Part shown: one piece after another, positions 46,105 through 55,445 of the stretch
Position numbering within the stretch: the stretch's first letter is position 1
Layout: the number at the start of each line of letters is the position of its first letter
DNA from: Lachnospiraceae bacterium
GTDB taxonomy: Bacteria > Bacillota > Clostridia > Lachnospirales > Lachnospiraceae
Direction of reading: 5' to 3'
Length of the DNA: 64,000 nt
NCBI GenBank assembly: GCA_910575445.1
Contig: CAJTFW010000006.1
Location: forward strand, 62,001-126,000
The notes under the pieces: model-generated
Seen by the model: the letters and a program-made list of their open reading frames with translations, nothing else
Database searches by the model: none
Told to the model about the DNA's origin: nothing
Program-made: the position numbers and the translations under genes

Positions 46105-46827
46105 ATGACAGAAGCACAAAGCACACTGAAAACATGGGTAGAAGAAAGCAGCCGGATTGTATTTTTTGGAGGAGCTGGTGTCTCGACAGAGAGTGGGATT
46201 CCAGATTTTCGAAGTGTGGATGGATTATATCATCAACAGTATGACTACCCGCCAGAGACGATATTAAGTCATACTTTCTATAGAAAAAAGACCGAAGAAT
46301 TTTATCGTTTTTACCGCGCTAAGATGTTAGCGCTTGATGCGAAGCCCAATGCTGCGCATCAGAAGTTAGCCGAGTGGGAAGCCAAAGGAAAGCTTTTGGC
46401 GATTGTCACACAGAATATTGACGGTCTGCACCAGGCGGCCGGCAGCAAAAAGGTCTATGAGCTTCATGGCTCTGTGCACCGCAATTACTGTGAGCACTGC
46501 CACGCACTCTATGATGCCCGCTATATTCTTGACTCTAAAGGTGTGCCAGTCTGTGAGAAATGTGGTGGCCCCGTCAAGCCGGATGTGGTGCTCTATGAGG
46601 AAGGGCTGGATATGGCAACAATGCAAGGGGCGACAGCGGCTATCAGCAGCGCAGACCTTTTGATTATCGGTGGAACCTCTCTGACTGTCTATCCGGCAGC
46701 CGGGCTTATCGACTACTATCAGGGACATCGTCTTGTTCTGATTAATAAATCCGTTACACCTCTTGATTCTCGTGCTGACCTTCTGCTACAGGGAAGTATT
46801 GGAGAGATTTTCAGCCAGTTATCGTAG
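46105..46827 (+). CDS. cobB: Sirtuin, NAD-dependent protein deacylase
   Basis: About 240 residues from the ATG at 46105, eight bases after AGGAGGG; the ATG at 46099 is too close to that site. Motifs: GAGVSTESGIPDFRS (NAD binding), TQNIDGLHQAAG, catalytic His in ELHGSVHRNYC, and a zinc site with CEHC and CEKC. It removes acyl groups from lysines using NAD+. It is followed 12 bases later by the DUF951 gene. Confidence 0.94.
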   Translation: MTEAQSTLKTWVEESSRIVFFGGAGVSTESGIPDFRSVDGLYHQQYDYPPETILSHTFYRKKTEEFYRFYRAKMLALDAKPNAAHQKLAEWEAKGKLLAIVTQNIDGLHQAAGSKKVYELHGSVHRNYCEHCHALYDARYILDSKGVPVCEKCGGPVKPDVVLYEEGLDMATMQGATAAISSADLLIIGGTSLTVYPAAGLIDYYQGHRLVLINKSVTPLDSRADLLLQGSIGEIFSQLS

Positions 46828-46839
46828 AAAGGAGCAAAG

Positions 46840-47022
46840 ATGGAGTATCAGGTTGGTGAGATTGTAAAATTAAAAAAGGCCCATCCCTGTGGCAGCCAGG
46901 AGTGGGAGATACTGCGGGTGGGAGCAGATTTTCGGTTAAAATGTGAGGGCTGCGGTCATCAGATTATGGTTCCAAGAAAATTAGTAGAAAAAAATACCCG
47001 TGGTCTTCGGAAAAAAGCTTGA
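46840..47022 (+). CDS. DUF951 family small protein
   Basis: 60 residues. Pattern: VGEIVKLKKAHPCGSQEWEI followed by CEGCGHQIMVPR, a small beta-barrel-like fold with Cys pairs. The family is widespread in Firmicutes, often near rpsF as here, with no proven role. AAAGGAG precedes the ATG. Confidence 0.85.
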   Translation: MEYQVGEIVKLKKAHPCGSQEWEILRVGADFRLKCEGCGHQIMVPRKLVEKNTRGLRKKA

Positions 47023-47047
47023 AATATAAGGAAAAATGTGTTATAAT
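47019..47047 (+). promoter_or_regulatory. Promoter of rpsF-ssb-rpsR
   Basis: TTGAAA (47019-47024), a 17-base spacer and TATAAT (47042-47047). Confidence 0.75.
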
Positions 47048-47053
47048 TCTGCT

Positions 47054-47124
47054 TCGTGATATATTATGGCTTGGATAAGCCGAACATTCCTTGTACATGG
47101 CAGAAGCCATGTGCCAGAGACCAA
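47054..47124 (+). promoter_or_regulatory. Possible S6:S18 autoregulatory leader of rpsF
   Basis: The rpsF leader contains GGCTTGGATAAGCC followed by GAACA, and a hairpin ACATGGC / GCCATGT. Many bacterial rpsF leaders bind the S6-S18 complex through a CCG-containing hairpin. The CCG here is at 47079-47081. This is resemblance only. Confidence 0.35.
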
Positions 47125-47138
47125 AAGGAGGTAAACGC

Positions 47139-47426
47139 ATGAACAAATATGAATTAGTATTGATTGTGAATGCAAAAATCGAAGATGATGAGAGAGCAGC
47201 AACCGTAGAAAAAGCGAAAGAAATCATTACTCGCTTTGGCGGTACTGTAACGGAAGTGGAAGACAGTGGCAAGAAGAGACTGGCTTATGAAATCCAGAAA
47301 ATGAGAGAAGGATTCTATTATTTCGTTCAGTTCGATGCGCCGAGCACTACCCCGGCAGAGATCGAGAAACGCGTACGTATTCTGGATAATGTCATCCGCT
47401 ATCTGTGTGTGCGCAAGGATGCATAA
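47139..47426 (+). CDS. rpsF: 30S ribosomal protein S6
   Basis: 95 residues from the ATG at 47139, with AAGGAGG eight bases upstream; 16 earlier in-frame codons are leader. The ferredoxin-like fold begins MNKYELVLIVNAKIEDDER and includes KKRLAYEIQKMREGFYYF. S6 binds S18 on the 30S platform; rpsR lies two genes downstream. Confidence 0.97.
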   Translation: MNKYELVLIVNAKIEDDERAATVEKAKEIITRFGGTVTEVEDSGKKRLAYEIQKMREGFYYFVQFDAPSTTPAEIEKRVRILDNVIRYLCVRKDA

Positions 47427-47452
47427 AGAGAGCATATAAGAGGTGATTGTTG

Positions 47453-47929
47453 ATGAATAAAGTGATTTTAATGGGACGTTTGACGAGAGACCCGAATATC
47501 AGCACTGCCAATGGTGAGACCATGACAACGGTAGCCAGATTTACATTGGCAGTAGACCGTAGATTTAGCAAAAAAGAAGGCGAGCAGAGCGCAGATTTTA
47601 TCGGCTGCGTGGCCTTTGGACGGACCGCAGAGTTTGCAGAGCGCTATCTGCGTCAGGGTATCAAAGTGGCTGTGACTGGCAGAATTCAGACCGGAAGCTA
47701 TACCAATCGTGAGGGACAAAAAGTCTATACCACGGATGTAGTGCTTGAGGATATTGAGTTTGCAGAGAGCAAGGCCGCTTCGGATGCGAACCGTGGAAGC
47801 ATGGGTATGGGAGGCGGCTATCAGCAGTCCGCACCAGCTCCAGCACCAATGCCAAGTCCTATGGGAGCAGCTGGAGATGGTTTTATGAACATCCCAGATG
47901 GAATCGATGAGGAATTACCCTTTAATTAA
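47453..47929 (+). CDS. ssb: Single-stranded DNA-binding protein
   Basis: 158 residues from the ATG at 47453. An OB fold (about 1-105) starts MNKVILMGRLTRDPNIS; a Gly/Pro/Met-rich tail follows and the acidic tip EELPFN matches the conserved partner-binding end. It coats ssDNA in replication and repair. Genes rpsF-ssb-rpsR are in the usual order. Confidence 0.97.
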   Translation: MNKVILMGRLTRDPNISTANGETMTTVARFTLAVDRRFSKKEGEQSADFIGCVAFGRTAEFAERYLRQGIKVAVTGRIQTGSYTNREGQKVYTTDVVLEDIEFAESKAASDANRGSMGMGGGYQQSAPAPAPMPSPMGAAGDGFMNIPDGIDEELPFN

Positions 47930-47969
47930 CAATCGGATTTGATAAGAAATGGGAAAAGGAGGAAGCATC

Positions 47970-48233
47970 ATGGCTTACACCAAAAATGAAAAAGGCGACG
48001 CTCCAAAGATGAGAAGAGGCGGACGCAGAAGAAAAAAAGTTTGCGTATTCTGTGGCAAAGAGAACAATGAGATTGATTACAAAGATGTAAATAAATTAAA
48101 GAGATATGTCTCCGAGAGAGGTAAGATTCTTCCAAGAAGAATTACCGGCAACTGTGCAAAGCACCAGAGAGCGCTTACCGTGGCAATTAAGAGAGCAAGA
48201 CATATTGCGCTGATGCCATACACAGCAGAATAA
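47970..48233 (+). CDS. rpsR: 30S ribosomal protein S18
   Basis: 87 residues from the ATG at 47970, with AAGGAGG upstream. [21 protein letters not shown] is the S18 signature with a CxxC pair, followed by [15 protein letters not shown] terminator follows. Confidence 0.97.
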   Translation: MAYTKNEKGDAPKMRRGGRRRKKVCVFCGKENNEIDYKDVNKLKRYVSERGKILPRRITGNCAKHQRALTVAIKRARHIALMPYTAE

Positions 48234-48246
48234 GAACAACTTTTCG

Positions 48247-48276
48247 GGCACCGCTTTAGCGGTGTCTGTTTTTTTA
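48247..48276 (+). terminator. Terminator of rpsF-ssb-rpsR
   Basis: GGCACCGC pairs with GCGGTGTC around TTTA, then a T run. Confidence 0.85.
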
Positions 48277-48278
48277 CC

Positions 48279-48307
48279 TTGTCCAATGGGTAGGTTGATG
48301 GTATAAT
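48279..48307 (+). promoter_or_regulatory. Promoter of gdpP-rplI-dnaB
   Basis: TTGTCC (48279-48284), a 17-base spacer and TATAAT (48302-48307), 42 bases before the gdpP start. Confidence 0.7.
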
Positions 48308-48348
48308 AGCCACGTAGGTACTATAACAGGAATCAAGGAAACCATGAT

Positions 48349-50394
48349 ATGAAAAAAGATATCAAATTAAAAGGGCAGCTTCGTCTGTATGTGCGGTGGC
48401 CACTTTATTTGACGGTGCTTTTGATTGCCATGAACGTCTGGATTTATGTGATTTCGCCGTACGCTGGTATGGTAATGGCGGGATTTGTAGCAGTTTATGC
48501 AGTGATTGCCGGAGTTCTCTATGTGCGTAACAAGCCAGTGATTTATACAGAGCTTGTCTCTTTTGCGACGCGCTATGGGCAGATTCAGAAGAATCTTTTA
48601 AAAGAGCTGGTACTTCCTTATGCACTTTTGTCAGAAGATGGAAGAATCATATGGATGAATCAGCAATTTATGAAGATTACCGATAAAGGTCCGGCATACA
48701 GCCGCAGCATCAGTACGATTTTCCCGCAGATTGGTCGTACACTGTTGCCAAACGAAGAGAATCCACACACAGAGACGGAACTGGTGTTTGGCCCTGCGGA
48801 CTATCGTGTGGATATGAAATTGATTACGTTAGAAGAACGGATAGAGTCAAGCCATCTGGTGAGTGCATTGGAATTTGAAGGAAGCCTGATAGCAGTTTAT
48901 CTCTTCGATGTGACAGAGATTAACCGTTATATCCGGGAGAATCAAGAGCAGCGTATGGTAGCAGGGCTTGTCTATATTGACAACTATGACGAAGTTTTAG
49001 AGAACGTCGAGGAAGTCCGCGCTTCTCTTTTGGTTGCGCTGATTGAGCGAAAGATTAATAAATATTTCAATGCATATGATGGGATTGTCAGAAAGCTTGA
49101 GAAGGACCGCTTCTTTGTGGTGATGCAGGAGAAGGCACTGGCACAGGTTCGGGAAAACAAGTTCAGTCTTTTGCAGGATATCAAGACCGTCAATATCGGC
49201 AATGAGATGGCGATTACATTGAGTATCAGCATTGGTTCTGGTGGCAGCTCTTATATGGACTGTATGGAGTACGCAAGAAGCGCGATGGATTTGGCGCTTG
49301 CTAGAGGCGGCGACCAGGCGGTGGTAAAGGTCAAAGACCAGATTACTTACTACGGCGGCAAGACACAGCAGGTGGAGAAGAATACCCGTGTCAAGGCGCG
49401 TGTCAAGGCACAGGCGCTTAGAGAGCTTGTAGAGGGCAAGGACAAGGTTGTGGTTATGGGCCACAAACTTCCTGACGCTGATGCATTTGGTGCGGCTGTG
49501 GGTATCTACAGGGCGGCTAAGACACTCAATAAGAAGGCCTATATTGTTGCCAATGAGGTGACAACATCTGTGCGTCCGATGTTAGATCTTTTTACTGAGA
49601 TAAACAGCCAGGAGCCAGGGATTGTAATTGGCAGCAGCCAGGCAAAAGAGATTGTCGATAAAAATACCGTGGTGGTCGTTGTGGATACCAATAGGCCTAG
49701 CTATACGGAGTGCGAAGAGATTTTGTCGATGTCGTCTACCCTTGTGGTATTTGACCATCACAGAAGGGGTAATGAGGCAATCGCACATGCAGCGCTTTCT
49801 TATATAGAGCCTAATGCTTCATCTGCGTGTGAGATGGTAGCAGAGATTTTGCAGTATTTTGCAGACAATGTACGTCTAAAGGGCGGAGAAGCAGACTGCA
49901 TGTATGCAGGGATTGTCATTGATACCGACAACTTTATGACTAAGACGGGCGTACGTACGTTCGAGGCGGCGGCTTTTCTGCGAAGGTGTGGTGCGGATTT
50001 AACACGTGTCAGAAAGATGTTCCGCAACGATATGGCAGAGTATAAAGCGCGTGCGGAGGCGGTGCGGCATGCAGAAGTCTATCGGGGATTTGCACTCTCC
50101 ACCTGTCCTGGAAAAGGGCTGATTAGTCCTACAATAGTCGGTGCACAGGCGGCGAATGAACTGTTAAATATTGTCGGCGTGCGGGCTTCCATGGTGCTGA
50201 CCGAATACAACAATAAAATCTATGTCAGTGCCCGTTCGATTGATGAAGTCAATGTACAGGTGATGATGGAGAAGATAGGCGGCGGCGGTCATTTAAATAT
50301 TGCCGGTGCACAGCTTACGTGTTCTGTGGAAGAAGCGATGAGGACCATACGAAAGCTGATTGACCAAATGATTGAGGAAGGAGAACTAGAATGA
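48349..50394 (+). CDS. gdpP: Cyclic-di-AMP phosphodiesterase GdpP
   Basis: 681 residues. Two N-terminal membrane helices (about 13-58), a PAS-like domain (about 80-175), a degenerate GGDEF domain (about 185-325), then DHH ([24 protein letters not shown]) and DHHA1 ([13 protein letters not shown]) domains. The DHH part hydrolyses c-di-AMP, a signal for osmotic and cell-wall state. The stop overlaps the rplI start by four bases, a common Firmicute arrangement. Confidence 0.95.
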   Translation: MKKDIKLKGQLRLYVRWPLYLTVLLIAMNVWIYVISPYAGMVMAGFVAVYAVIAGVLYVRNKPVIYTELVSFATRYGQIQKNLLKELVLPYALLSEDGRIIWMNQQFMKITDKGPAYSRSISTIFPQIGRTLLPNEENPHTETELVFGPADYRVDMKLITLEERIESSHLVSALEFEGSLIAVYLFDVTEINRYIRENQEQRMVAGLVYIDNYDEVLENVEEVRASLLVALIERKINKYFNAYDGIVRKLEKDRFFVVMQEKALAQVRENKFSLLQDIKTVNIGNEMAITLSISIGSGGSSYMDCMEYARSAMDLALARGGDQAVVKVKDQITYYGGKTQQVEKNTRVKARVKAQALRELVEGKDKVVVMGHKLPDADAFGAAVGIYRAAKTLNKKAYIVANEVTTSVRPMLDLFTEINSQEPGIVIGSSQAKEIVDKNTVVVVVDTNRPSYTECEEILSMSSTLVVFDHHRRGNEAIAHAALSYIEPNASSACEMVAEILQYFADNVRLKGGEADCMYAGIVIDTDNFMTKTGVRTFEAAAFLRRCGADLTRVRKMFRNDMAEYKARAEAVRHAEVYRGFALSTCPGKGLISPTIVGAQAANELLNIVGVRASMVLTEYNNKIYVSARSIDEVNVQVMMEKIGGGGHLNIAGAQLTCSVEEAMRTIRKLIDQMIEEGELE

Positions 50395-50837
50395 AAGTTA
50401 TATTATTAGAAGATGTAAAATCCTTGGGAAAAAAGGGTGAGCTTGTAGAAGTCAACGATGGCTATGCCAGAAATTTTATCTTTGCAAAGAAGCTTGGTGT
50501 GGAGGCAACTCCTAAGAATCTAAACGATTTAAAGCTAAAGAGAGCACATGAAGATAAATTAGCAGCACAGAGATTAGAAGATGCCAAAACATTTGCGGCA
50601 GATTTGACAAAAGTTCAGGTAACACTGACAATTAAAGCCGGAGAGGGTGGAAAGCTGTTTGGCTCGATTTCCTCTAAGGAGATTGCACAGGCGGCTAAGG
50701 ACCAGCTGAATTTAGACATCGATAAGAAAAAGCTGGTACTGCCAAGCCCGATTAAATCCGTAGGAACCACGTTAGTCCCGATTAAGCTGCATCCACAGGT
50801 AACAGGGGAACTAAAAGTCGTTGTACAGGAAGCTTAA
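50391..50837 (+). CDS. rplI: 50S ribosomal protein L9
   Basis: 148 residues. The N-terminal rRNA-binding domain begins [21 protein letters not shown]; a long helix leads to the C-terminal domain ([13 protein letters not shown]). Coupled to gdpP through an ATGA overlap and followed 12 bases later by dnaB. Confidence 0.97.
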   Translation: MKVILLEDVKSLGKKGELVEVNDGYARNFIFAKKLGVEATPKNLNDLKLKRAHEDKLAAQRLEDAKTFAADLTKVQVTLTIKAGEGGKLFGSISSKEIAQAAKDQLNLDIDKKKLVLPSPIKSVGTTLVPIKLHPQVTGELKVVVQEA

Positions 50838-50849
50838 GGAGTTAGGCGA

Positions 50850-52193
50850 ATGGAAGAAGCACTGATAAAACGTGTGATGCCTCACGATGAGGAGGCAGAA
50901 AACTCGGTGATTGGCGCGATGCTTATCGACAACGAGAAGATTATGGTTGCTTCAGAGATGATACGGGGAGAGGATTTCTACCAGAGGCAGCTTGGGATTA
51001 TTTTTGATACAATGGTGGAGTTGTATAACGAAGGCAAACCCGTAGAGCCAGTGCTTTTGCATACCAGACTTCGGGAAAAAGAGATGCCAGAAGAGGTATG
51101 TGGGACAGAGCAGATATTGCGCTGGATGACGCAGCCGATGACTTCTGCCCATATCGAATATTATGCGGAGATTGTAGCGGATAAGGCGGTCTCTAGACGG
51201 TTGATTCGTCTAAATGAAGAGATTGCCAACGTCTGTTATGCCGGAGCTGAAAAGGTAGAGCTTACACTTCAGGAGGCGGAGAAGAGAGTCTTTGATTTGG
51301 CACAAAGAGGCGGAAGAAGTGATATGGTGCCGATTCGCCAGGTGGTCATCGATGTAATGAAGAAGATTGATGCAGCTTCAAGGGCGAGAGGAAGAGTTAC
51401 AGGTCTGGAGACTGGATTTATGGATTTGGACTACAAGACTTCTGGATTACAGCCTTCGGATTTGGTGTTGATTGCAGCAAGGCCGTCTATGGGAAAGACG
51501 GCTTTTGTGTTGAATCTGGCACAACATATGGCTTTTAAGAAAGGACATGCAGTGGCAGTCTTTAGCTTGGAGATGTCAAAGGAGCAGCTGGTAAATCGTA
51601 TGTTGTCGTTAGAGTCACATGTGGATGCACAAAAGATTCGTACCGGGCGTCTGAACGATGAAGAGTGGATGAATCTGGTGGAAGGGTCTGCCAATATTGC
51701 AAATTCAAAGCTTTTTATTGATGACACACCAGGAATTACACTTCCATTGTTGCGCTCGAAGTGTCGCAGACTTAAGCTAGAGCATGATATTAAGATTGTG
51801 ATTATTGACTATCTGCAGTTGATGAGCGGAGACCATAACAGCAATGCTTCTTCTAGGCAACAGGAGATATCAGAGATATCGAGAGGACTGAAGGCATTAG
51901 CAAGAGAACTCAATGTGCCAGTGGTGGCGCTTTCACAACTTAGTCGTGCAGTGGAACAAAGACCGGACCACAGACCGATGCTTTCAGACCTTCGGGAATC
52001 GGGAGCGATTGAACAAGATGCAGATGTGGTGATGTTCCTATATCGGGAAGGGTATTACAACAAGGATTTATCGGAAGCAGAACAGAGAGTAGCTGAGGTG
52101 ATTATTGCAAAACAGAGAAATGGCCCGATTGGAACCGTGAATCTTCTATGGATACCAGAACTGACAAAATTTAGTGACTTAGATAGAGGGTGA
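50850..52193 (+). CDS. dnaB: Replicative DNA helicase
   Basis: 447 residues. The N-terminal DnaB domain (about 5-105: MPHDEEAENSVIGAMLIDNE) precedes a RecA-like helicase domain (about 170-440) with Walker A ARPSMGKTAF, Walker B IVIIDYLQLM and the motif SQLSRAVEQRPDHRP. It is the hexameric helicase of the replication fork. No intein is present. Confidence 0.97.
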   Translation: MEEALIKRVMPHDEEAENSVIGAMLIDNEKIMVASEMIRGEDFYQRQLGIIFDTMVELYNEGKPVEPVLLHTRLREKEMPEEVCGTEQILRWMTQPMTSAHIEYYAEIVADKAVSRRLIRLNEEIANVCYAGAEKVELTLQEAEKRVFDLAQRGGRSDMVPIRQVVIDVMKKIDAASRARGRVTGLETGFMDLDYKTSGLQPSDLVLIAARPSMGKTAFVLNLAQHMAFKKGHAVAVFSLEMSKEQLVNRMLSLESHVDAQKIRTGRLNDEEWMNLVEGSANIANSKLFIDDTPGITLPLLRSKCRRLKLEHDIKIVIIDYLQLMSGDHNSNASSRQQEISEISRGLKALARELNVPVVALSQLSRAVEQRPDHRPMLSDLRESGAIEQDADVVMFLYREGYYNKDLSEAEQRVAEVIIAKQRNGPIGTVNLLWIPELTKFSDLDRG

Positions 52194-52616
52194 CATTTAA
52201 CAGAAAGATGCTTTTGTTATCCCGTCTAGGTGGAATCTCAAAGAGTGAATTGATGGATAATCTCTATGGATGGACACAAAAGACGACTATTCTTCCCAAA
52301 GTAGCAGAGAGGAATAGTCGTCAAAGGTGGCAGCGGCGGTTATTCAGTTTTTAACTGGCTGTAATTCTACAAACCAGAAGTTAATCTGCTCCTTTCCAGC
52401 AAAAAAACCTTTCTGATAATGCTATTTTCTCTGCCATTTTTTTCATGTTTTCTGAAAACCTTTCTGATAATGCTATTTTCTCTGCCATTTTTTTCATGTT
52501 TTCTGTCATGTTATAAACAGATAAATTCAAACAATCCCATTCAAACACTAATAACACATCTTCGTCTGAAAACAGAATATTTAGTATTCCAGAATGATTT
52601 TCCCCAATCTCTTGTT
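52194..52616. other. Gene-free stretch between dnaB and the anti-sigma gene
   Basis: It contains a hairpin GACGACTATTC / GAATAGTCGTC (about 52284-52323) with no T tract, then AT-rich DNA with a 51-bp tandem duplication (annotated separately). A reading frame at 52419 exists only because of that duplication and is not supported as a gene. Confidence 0.6.
52404..52505. repeat. 51-bp tandem direct repeat
   Basis: Two perfect adjacent copies (52404-52454 and 52455-52505), beginning AAAACCTTTCTGATAATGC and ending TTTTCATGTTTTCTG. It looks like a recent slippage or unequal-crossover duplication in a non-coding gap. Confidence 0.9.
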
Positions 52617-53537
52617 CTAGTGCCTGCTGATAATGGAATAGTCATCTGTATATTCTCCTGACTGATAATCATTAATTAAAATCTGATATGGCTTGTCTAA
52701 AGAAATCCAGATTTCAAAGTCTCTGCTTTCAAAGTCGCCGTCGGTAAACAATTGGTCATTCAACGTCCAAAAGGTTGCGTTTTCACCAATTACGGAATGA
52801 ACAGAATAGCAGATTCCTTCTGCCCCATTTACGATTTCAATCCCACCATTATAACTTAATGCATCTTTGGTTCTGTCCAGTTCTGTAAGATGATCGTATA
52901 TTTCATTCTCCAATTCTATCAGTTTTTCGTTATGGTAATGCTTCCAATTATATATCTCTCGCTGGTCAAAATCTGGACAGGCAAGATACGCCGTTTTGCC
53001 TTTCATATTGGGAACTGATATGTTAAACTCTCTTTTCTCAGATTGAAAAGGCAATGTTTCGGCTCCATAAACAAACACATTTACAGCGTTACTGTTTTCT
53101 TCACTCTGTTTCCAGACCACGTGACTGACCCGGCAGGAAGCAAAATTGACGGTACCACTTATTTCAAGACAATTTGTTTCTTCGTTGTATGAAAGATCAT
53201 CTATACTCATTGCGTGAGTAGATACAGGAACGCCAATTACAAAGACTTTTGCAAAAGCGAATAATAAAAGAAATACCAGCAACCCTATAGCGATTCCAAT
53301 GACAATTTTCAATTTTCTGGTATGTTGTCGCAATTTTTTAAATCCGTCAAGTGCAATTTGTTCTTTTTCTTCCATTCCAGTATTCAATTCTTCTTTCATT
53401 TCCAGATAGGCTCTATTACATTTTTCACATTCTTCTAAATGACCTTTTACTACATTTTCTCCTGCTTCGCTTAAAACTCCGTCAATATATCCGGGAAGCA
53501 GATCCTTTATGATATCGCAGGAATAATTGCTATTCAT
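52617..53537 (-). CDS. Zinc-finger anti-sigma factor, membrane-bound
   Basis: 306 residues. The N-terminal zf-HC2-like motif HLEECEKCNRAY (about 33-44) has the His-x3-Cys-x2-Cys pattern of zinc anti-sigma domains. A membrane helix follows at about 76-100, then an extracellular domain of about 200 residues. It should hold the ECF sigma factor encoded just upstream, with which it overlaps by eight bases. The outer signal is unknown. Confidence 0.85.
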   Translation of the reverse strand: MNSNYSCDIIKDLLPGYIDGVLSEAGENVVKGHLEECEKCNRAYLEMKEELNTGMEEKEQIALDGFKKLRQHTRKLKIVIGIAIGLLVFLLLFAFAKVFVIGVPVSTHAMSIDDLSYNEETNCLEISGTVNFASCRVSHVVWKQSEENSNAVNVFVYGAETLPFQSEKREFNISVPNMKGKTAYLACPDFDQREIYNWKHYHNEKLIELENEIYDHLTELDRTKDALSYNGGIEIVNGAEGICYSVHSVIGENATFWTLNDQLFTDGDFESRDFEIWISLDKPYQILINDYQSGEYTDDYSIISRH

Positions 53538-54039
53538 GTGCCTTCAACTCCTTTTTGATTTTCTGTTTTGCTCGATAAAAAACTGTCCTACTCCAATTTT
53601 CACTCTTTCCTAAAATTGCTCCTATTTCACGAAAAGAAAGTTCACCCGTAATTCGATATAAAATAACTTCCCGTTCCAACTCTGGCAAATGATGGATTGC
53701 CTGATAAAGCTCTATTTTATTTTCCTGTTTCAGTATATTGGTTTCTCCGTCCGGCGAAGAATCATCCGGTAAGTAATCTGCCAGTTCTACCGTTTCCGAA
53801 CGCTTCTTTTTGCGAAGCTCCTGATATAAAACATGTTTTGCTATCTGACAGAGCCATACAGATAATTTACAAGAGCCGTTATAACGTGAAATGGAGCCTA
53901 CCGCCCGTAAAAATGTTTCCTGCATCAGTTCTTGAGACCATTCTACATCCTGCGTATAAGAATATAAAAAACGGTAAACTAAACTCGCATACTCTTGATA
54001 AACCGAATCCATGTCTATATTTTTACAAGAATCCTGCAC
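53530..54039 (-). CDS. ECF-type RNA polymerase sigma factor 2
   Basis: 169 residues from a GTG with GAGGAGG upstream. Region 2 lies at about 12-85 (VEWSQELMQETFLRAVGSI, KLSVWLCQIAKHVLYQELRK), then region 4 at about 110-165 (LPELEREVILYRITGELSFREIG). It is the partner of the downstream anti-sigma gene. It is a separate lineage from the ECF pair at 19751, whose partner lacks a zinc finger. Confidence 0.92.
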   Translation of the reverse strand: MQDSCKNIDMDSVYQEYASLVYRFLYSYTQDVEWSQELMQETFLRAVGSISRYNGSCKLSVWLCQIAKHVLYQELRKKKRSETVELADYLPDDSSPDGETNILKQENKIELYQAIHHLPELEREVILYRITGELSFREIGAILGKSENWSRTVFYRAKQKIKKELKAHE

Positions 54040-54411
54040 TTTTTCACCTCCTCATAAGTAAATTTTTAAGTTATACAGGATATTTGCTATAACTTATTTC
54101 TTATATCACATAATAGCGGTGTTTGTTACAACATAACGCAATTTTTTTTCAAAAAATATTACTATTTTTCCAAGGCGTAAATATTTCCACAAATTTTCTT
54201 TGAAGTCTACGGAATAACGCAGCAGCTGTCCTTCGTCGCAGCAGCACCATTTCGCAATATTTTACTTGTCGTTAGATAGGAAAAGAGCCAGAACTATCCA
54301 TAAAGTTACACTATCATTTTCAAGATTAAGCTTGCATCTTACCCCTTTTTATATTAAAATAAGGAAAGAGCCAAAGAAGGTATCAAAAAATATTTAAGGA
54401 GGATAAGTACC
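54040..54411. other. Intergenic region between ECF operon and ferredoxin
   Basis: AT-rich, no reading frame of note. Near its right end, TTGCAT (54332-54337), a 17-base spacer and TAAAAT (54355-54360) make a plausible ferredoxin promoter. The left end holds the leader of the minus-strand sigma gene. No structured RNA was recognised. Confidence 0.5.
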
Positions 54412-54582
54412 ATGGCATACGTTATTTCTGACGAGTGTGTATCTTGCGGTTCTTGCGCAGATGTCTGTCCAGCAGATGCTATTTCTGAGGGGGATGGAAA
54501 GTACGTTATCGACGCAGATGCTTGTTTAGAGTGTGGTACCTGTGAAGCAGAGTGCCCGAACGATGCAATCTCTGCTGAATAA
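54412..54582 (+). CDS. 2[4Fe-4S] ferredoxin
   Basis: 56 residues. Two CxxCxxCxxxCP clusters are visible: CVSCGSCADVCP (about residues 9-20) and CLECGTCEAECP (about 38-49). Small clostridial-type ferredoxins carry electrons for hydrogenase, pyruvate:ferredoxin oxidoreductase and Rnf. AAGGAGG lies 11 bases before the ATG. A strong terminator follows, so it is a single-gene transcript. Confidence 0.96.
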   Translation: MAYVISDECVSCGSCADVCPADAISEGDGKYVIDADACLECGTCEAECPNDAISAE

Positions 54583-54603
54583 GGGGAAAAGCATTCAAAC
54601 ATA

Positions 54604-54637
54604 AAAGACATAGTCCTACAGGACTATGTCTTTTTTT
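54604..54637. terminator. Terminator shared by ferredoxin and MerR genes
   Basis: AAAGACATAGTCC pairs with GGACTATGTCTTT around TACA and is followed by Ts on the plus strand. The hairpin also contains the last codons and stop of the convergent MerR gene. Confidence 0.9.
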
Positions 54638-55254
54638 GGTTTGTCCCCAAAAGGCCAGGACTTTTTGCGAGGTTCTTTTATTTTGGGTTCTTTTAGTTTT
54701 ATCTCTTTTATCTTGGGTTCCTTGGCTTTTTTTGTTGCCTTTTTGCCAAGGGAGAGTATCTTTCGCTGTTTTTGGGAGGAGCGAATCAGCTCGTCCAATT
54801 TTTTAAAGTGGTGTTCTTCCCGTTCTTCCTGAAGCCTGAAGAGATAATCCATCTCCTTAACAACCTGCGTGGAGACCTGGTGGCTTAATTCCTTTCCCAT
54901 CTCCTGCTGATTCTCCCGTATTGCCTGAGATACGACCTTTCCAAGAATCACCTGGAATTGCTGCATCTTGTCATCTAGCTCTACGGGTGGCTCCGGCTCA
55001 CGGACAATCGCTGGTGGCACATTACCCTGTTCCATCTCAGGCAGAAGCACCTTAATTGCTTTTAACTGAAAGCCCTGTTCTTTAAGCTCCTTAATCTGAT
55101 GAAACATCTGGATGTTATCTTCTGTATAGCAGCGATGACCCATTTCGTTGCGCTCGATGGGCAGTTCAAGCTCATCTTCCCAATATCTCAGAACATGAGA
55201 TTCCACATCAACCATCTTAGCAGCGTCAGAGATCATATAGCGCTTTGCATCCAT
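54616..55254 (-). CDS. MerR-family transcriptional regulator
   Basis: 212 residues from the ATG at 55254, six bases after GGAGGG; the ATG at 55260 touches that site. The N-terminal winged HTH (about 5-75) reads MISDAAKMVDVESHVLRYWE and then RNEMGHRCYTEDNI. A coiled-coil stretch follows, and the C-terminus is very Lys-rich (PKIKEIKLKEPKIKEP repeats), unusual for a metal-sensing MerR. A CAGTTCAC/GTGAACTG dyad lies in its promoter region, which suggests self-control. Confidence 0.88.
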   Translation of the reverse strand: MDAKRYMISDAAKMVDVESHVLRYWEDELELPIERNEMGHRCYTEDNIQMFHQIKELKEQGFQLKAIKVLLPEMEQGNVPPAIVREPEPPVELDDKMQQFQVILGKVVSQAIRENQQEMGKELSHQVSTQVVKEMDYLFRLQEEREEHHFKKLDELIRSSQKQRKILSLGKKATKKAKEPKIKEIKLKEPKIKEPRKKSWPFGDKPKKDIVL

Positions 55255-55287
55255 ATACATCCCTCCACCTTATGAAATTGTATGTTG

Positions 55288-55311
55288 CAGTTCACTTTCT
55301 GGCGTGAACTG
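55288..55311. promoter_or_regulatory. Dyad operator in the MerR gene promoter
   Basis: CAGTTCAC (55288-55295) and GTGAACTG (55304-55311) form a perfect 8-bp inverted repeat with an 8-base centre. It lies between a minus-strand TATAAT and the MerR start, the position of an operator for autoregulation. Confidence 0.55.
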
Positions 55312-55345
55312 TAAGAATTATACATATTCAGTATACCATACTCCC

Positions 55346-55374
55346 TTGATTTTGCAAGTAAATAGGCTTATAAT
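55346..55374 (+). promoter_or_regulatory. Promoter of the DUF1858 gene
   Basis: TTGATT (55346-55351), a 17-base spacer and TATAAT (55369-55374). Confidence 0.75.
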
Positions 55375-55445
55375 ATGTTCTAAAGTGTTGCAGATGATTT
55401 TCGACTGTTTGTGACACGCAAAATAACAACAGGAGGTAATTAGGG

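Noticed and set aside
52419-52661. 80-codon frame rich in Phe and Leu
   Set aside because: It is created by the 51-bp tandem duplication in AT-rich DNA, has no ribosome site and runs into the convergent anti-sigma gene.
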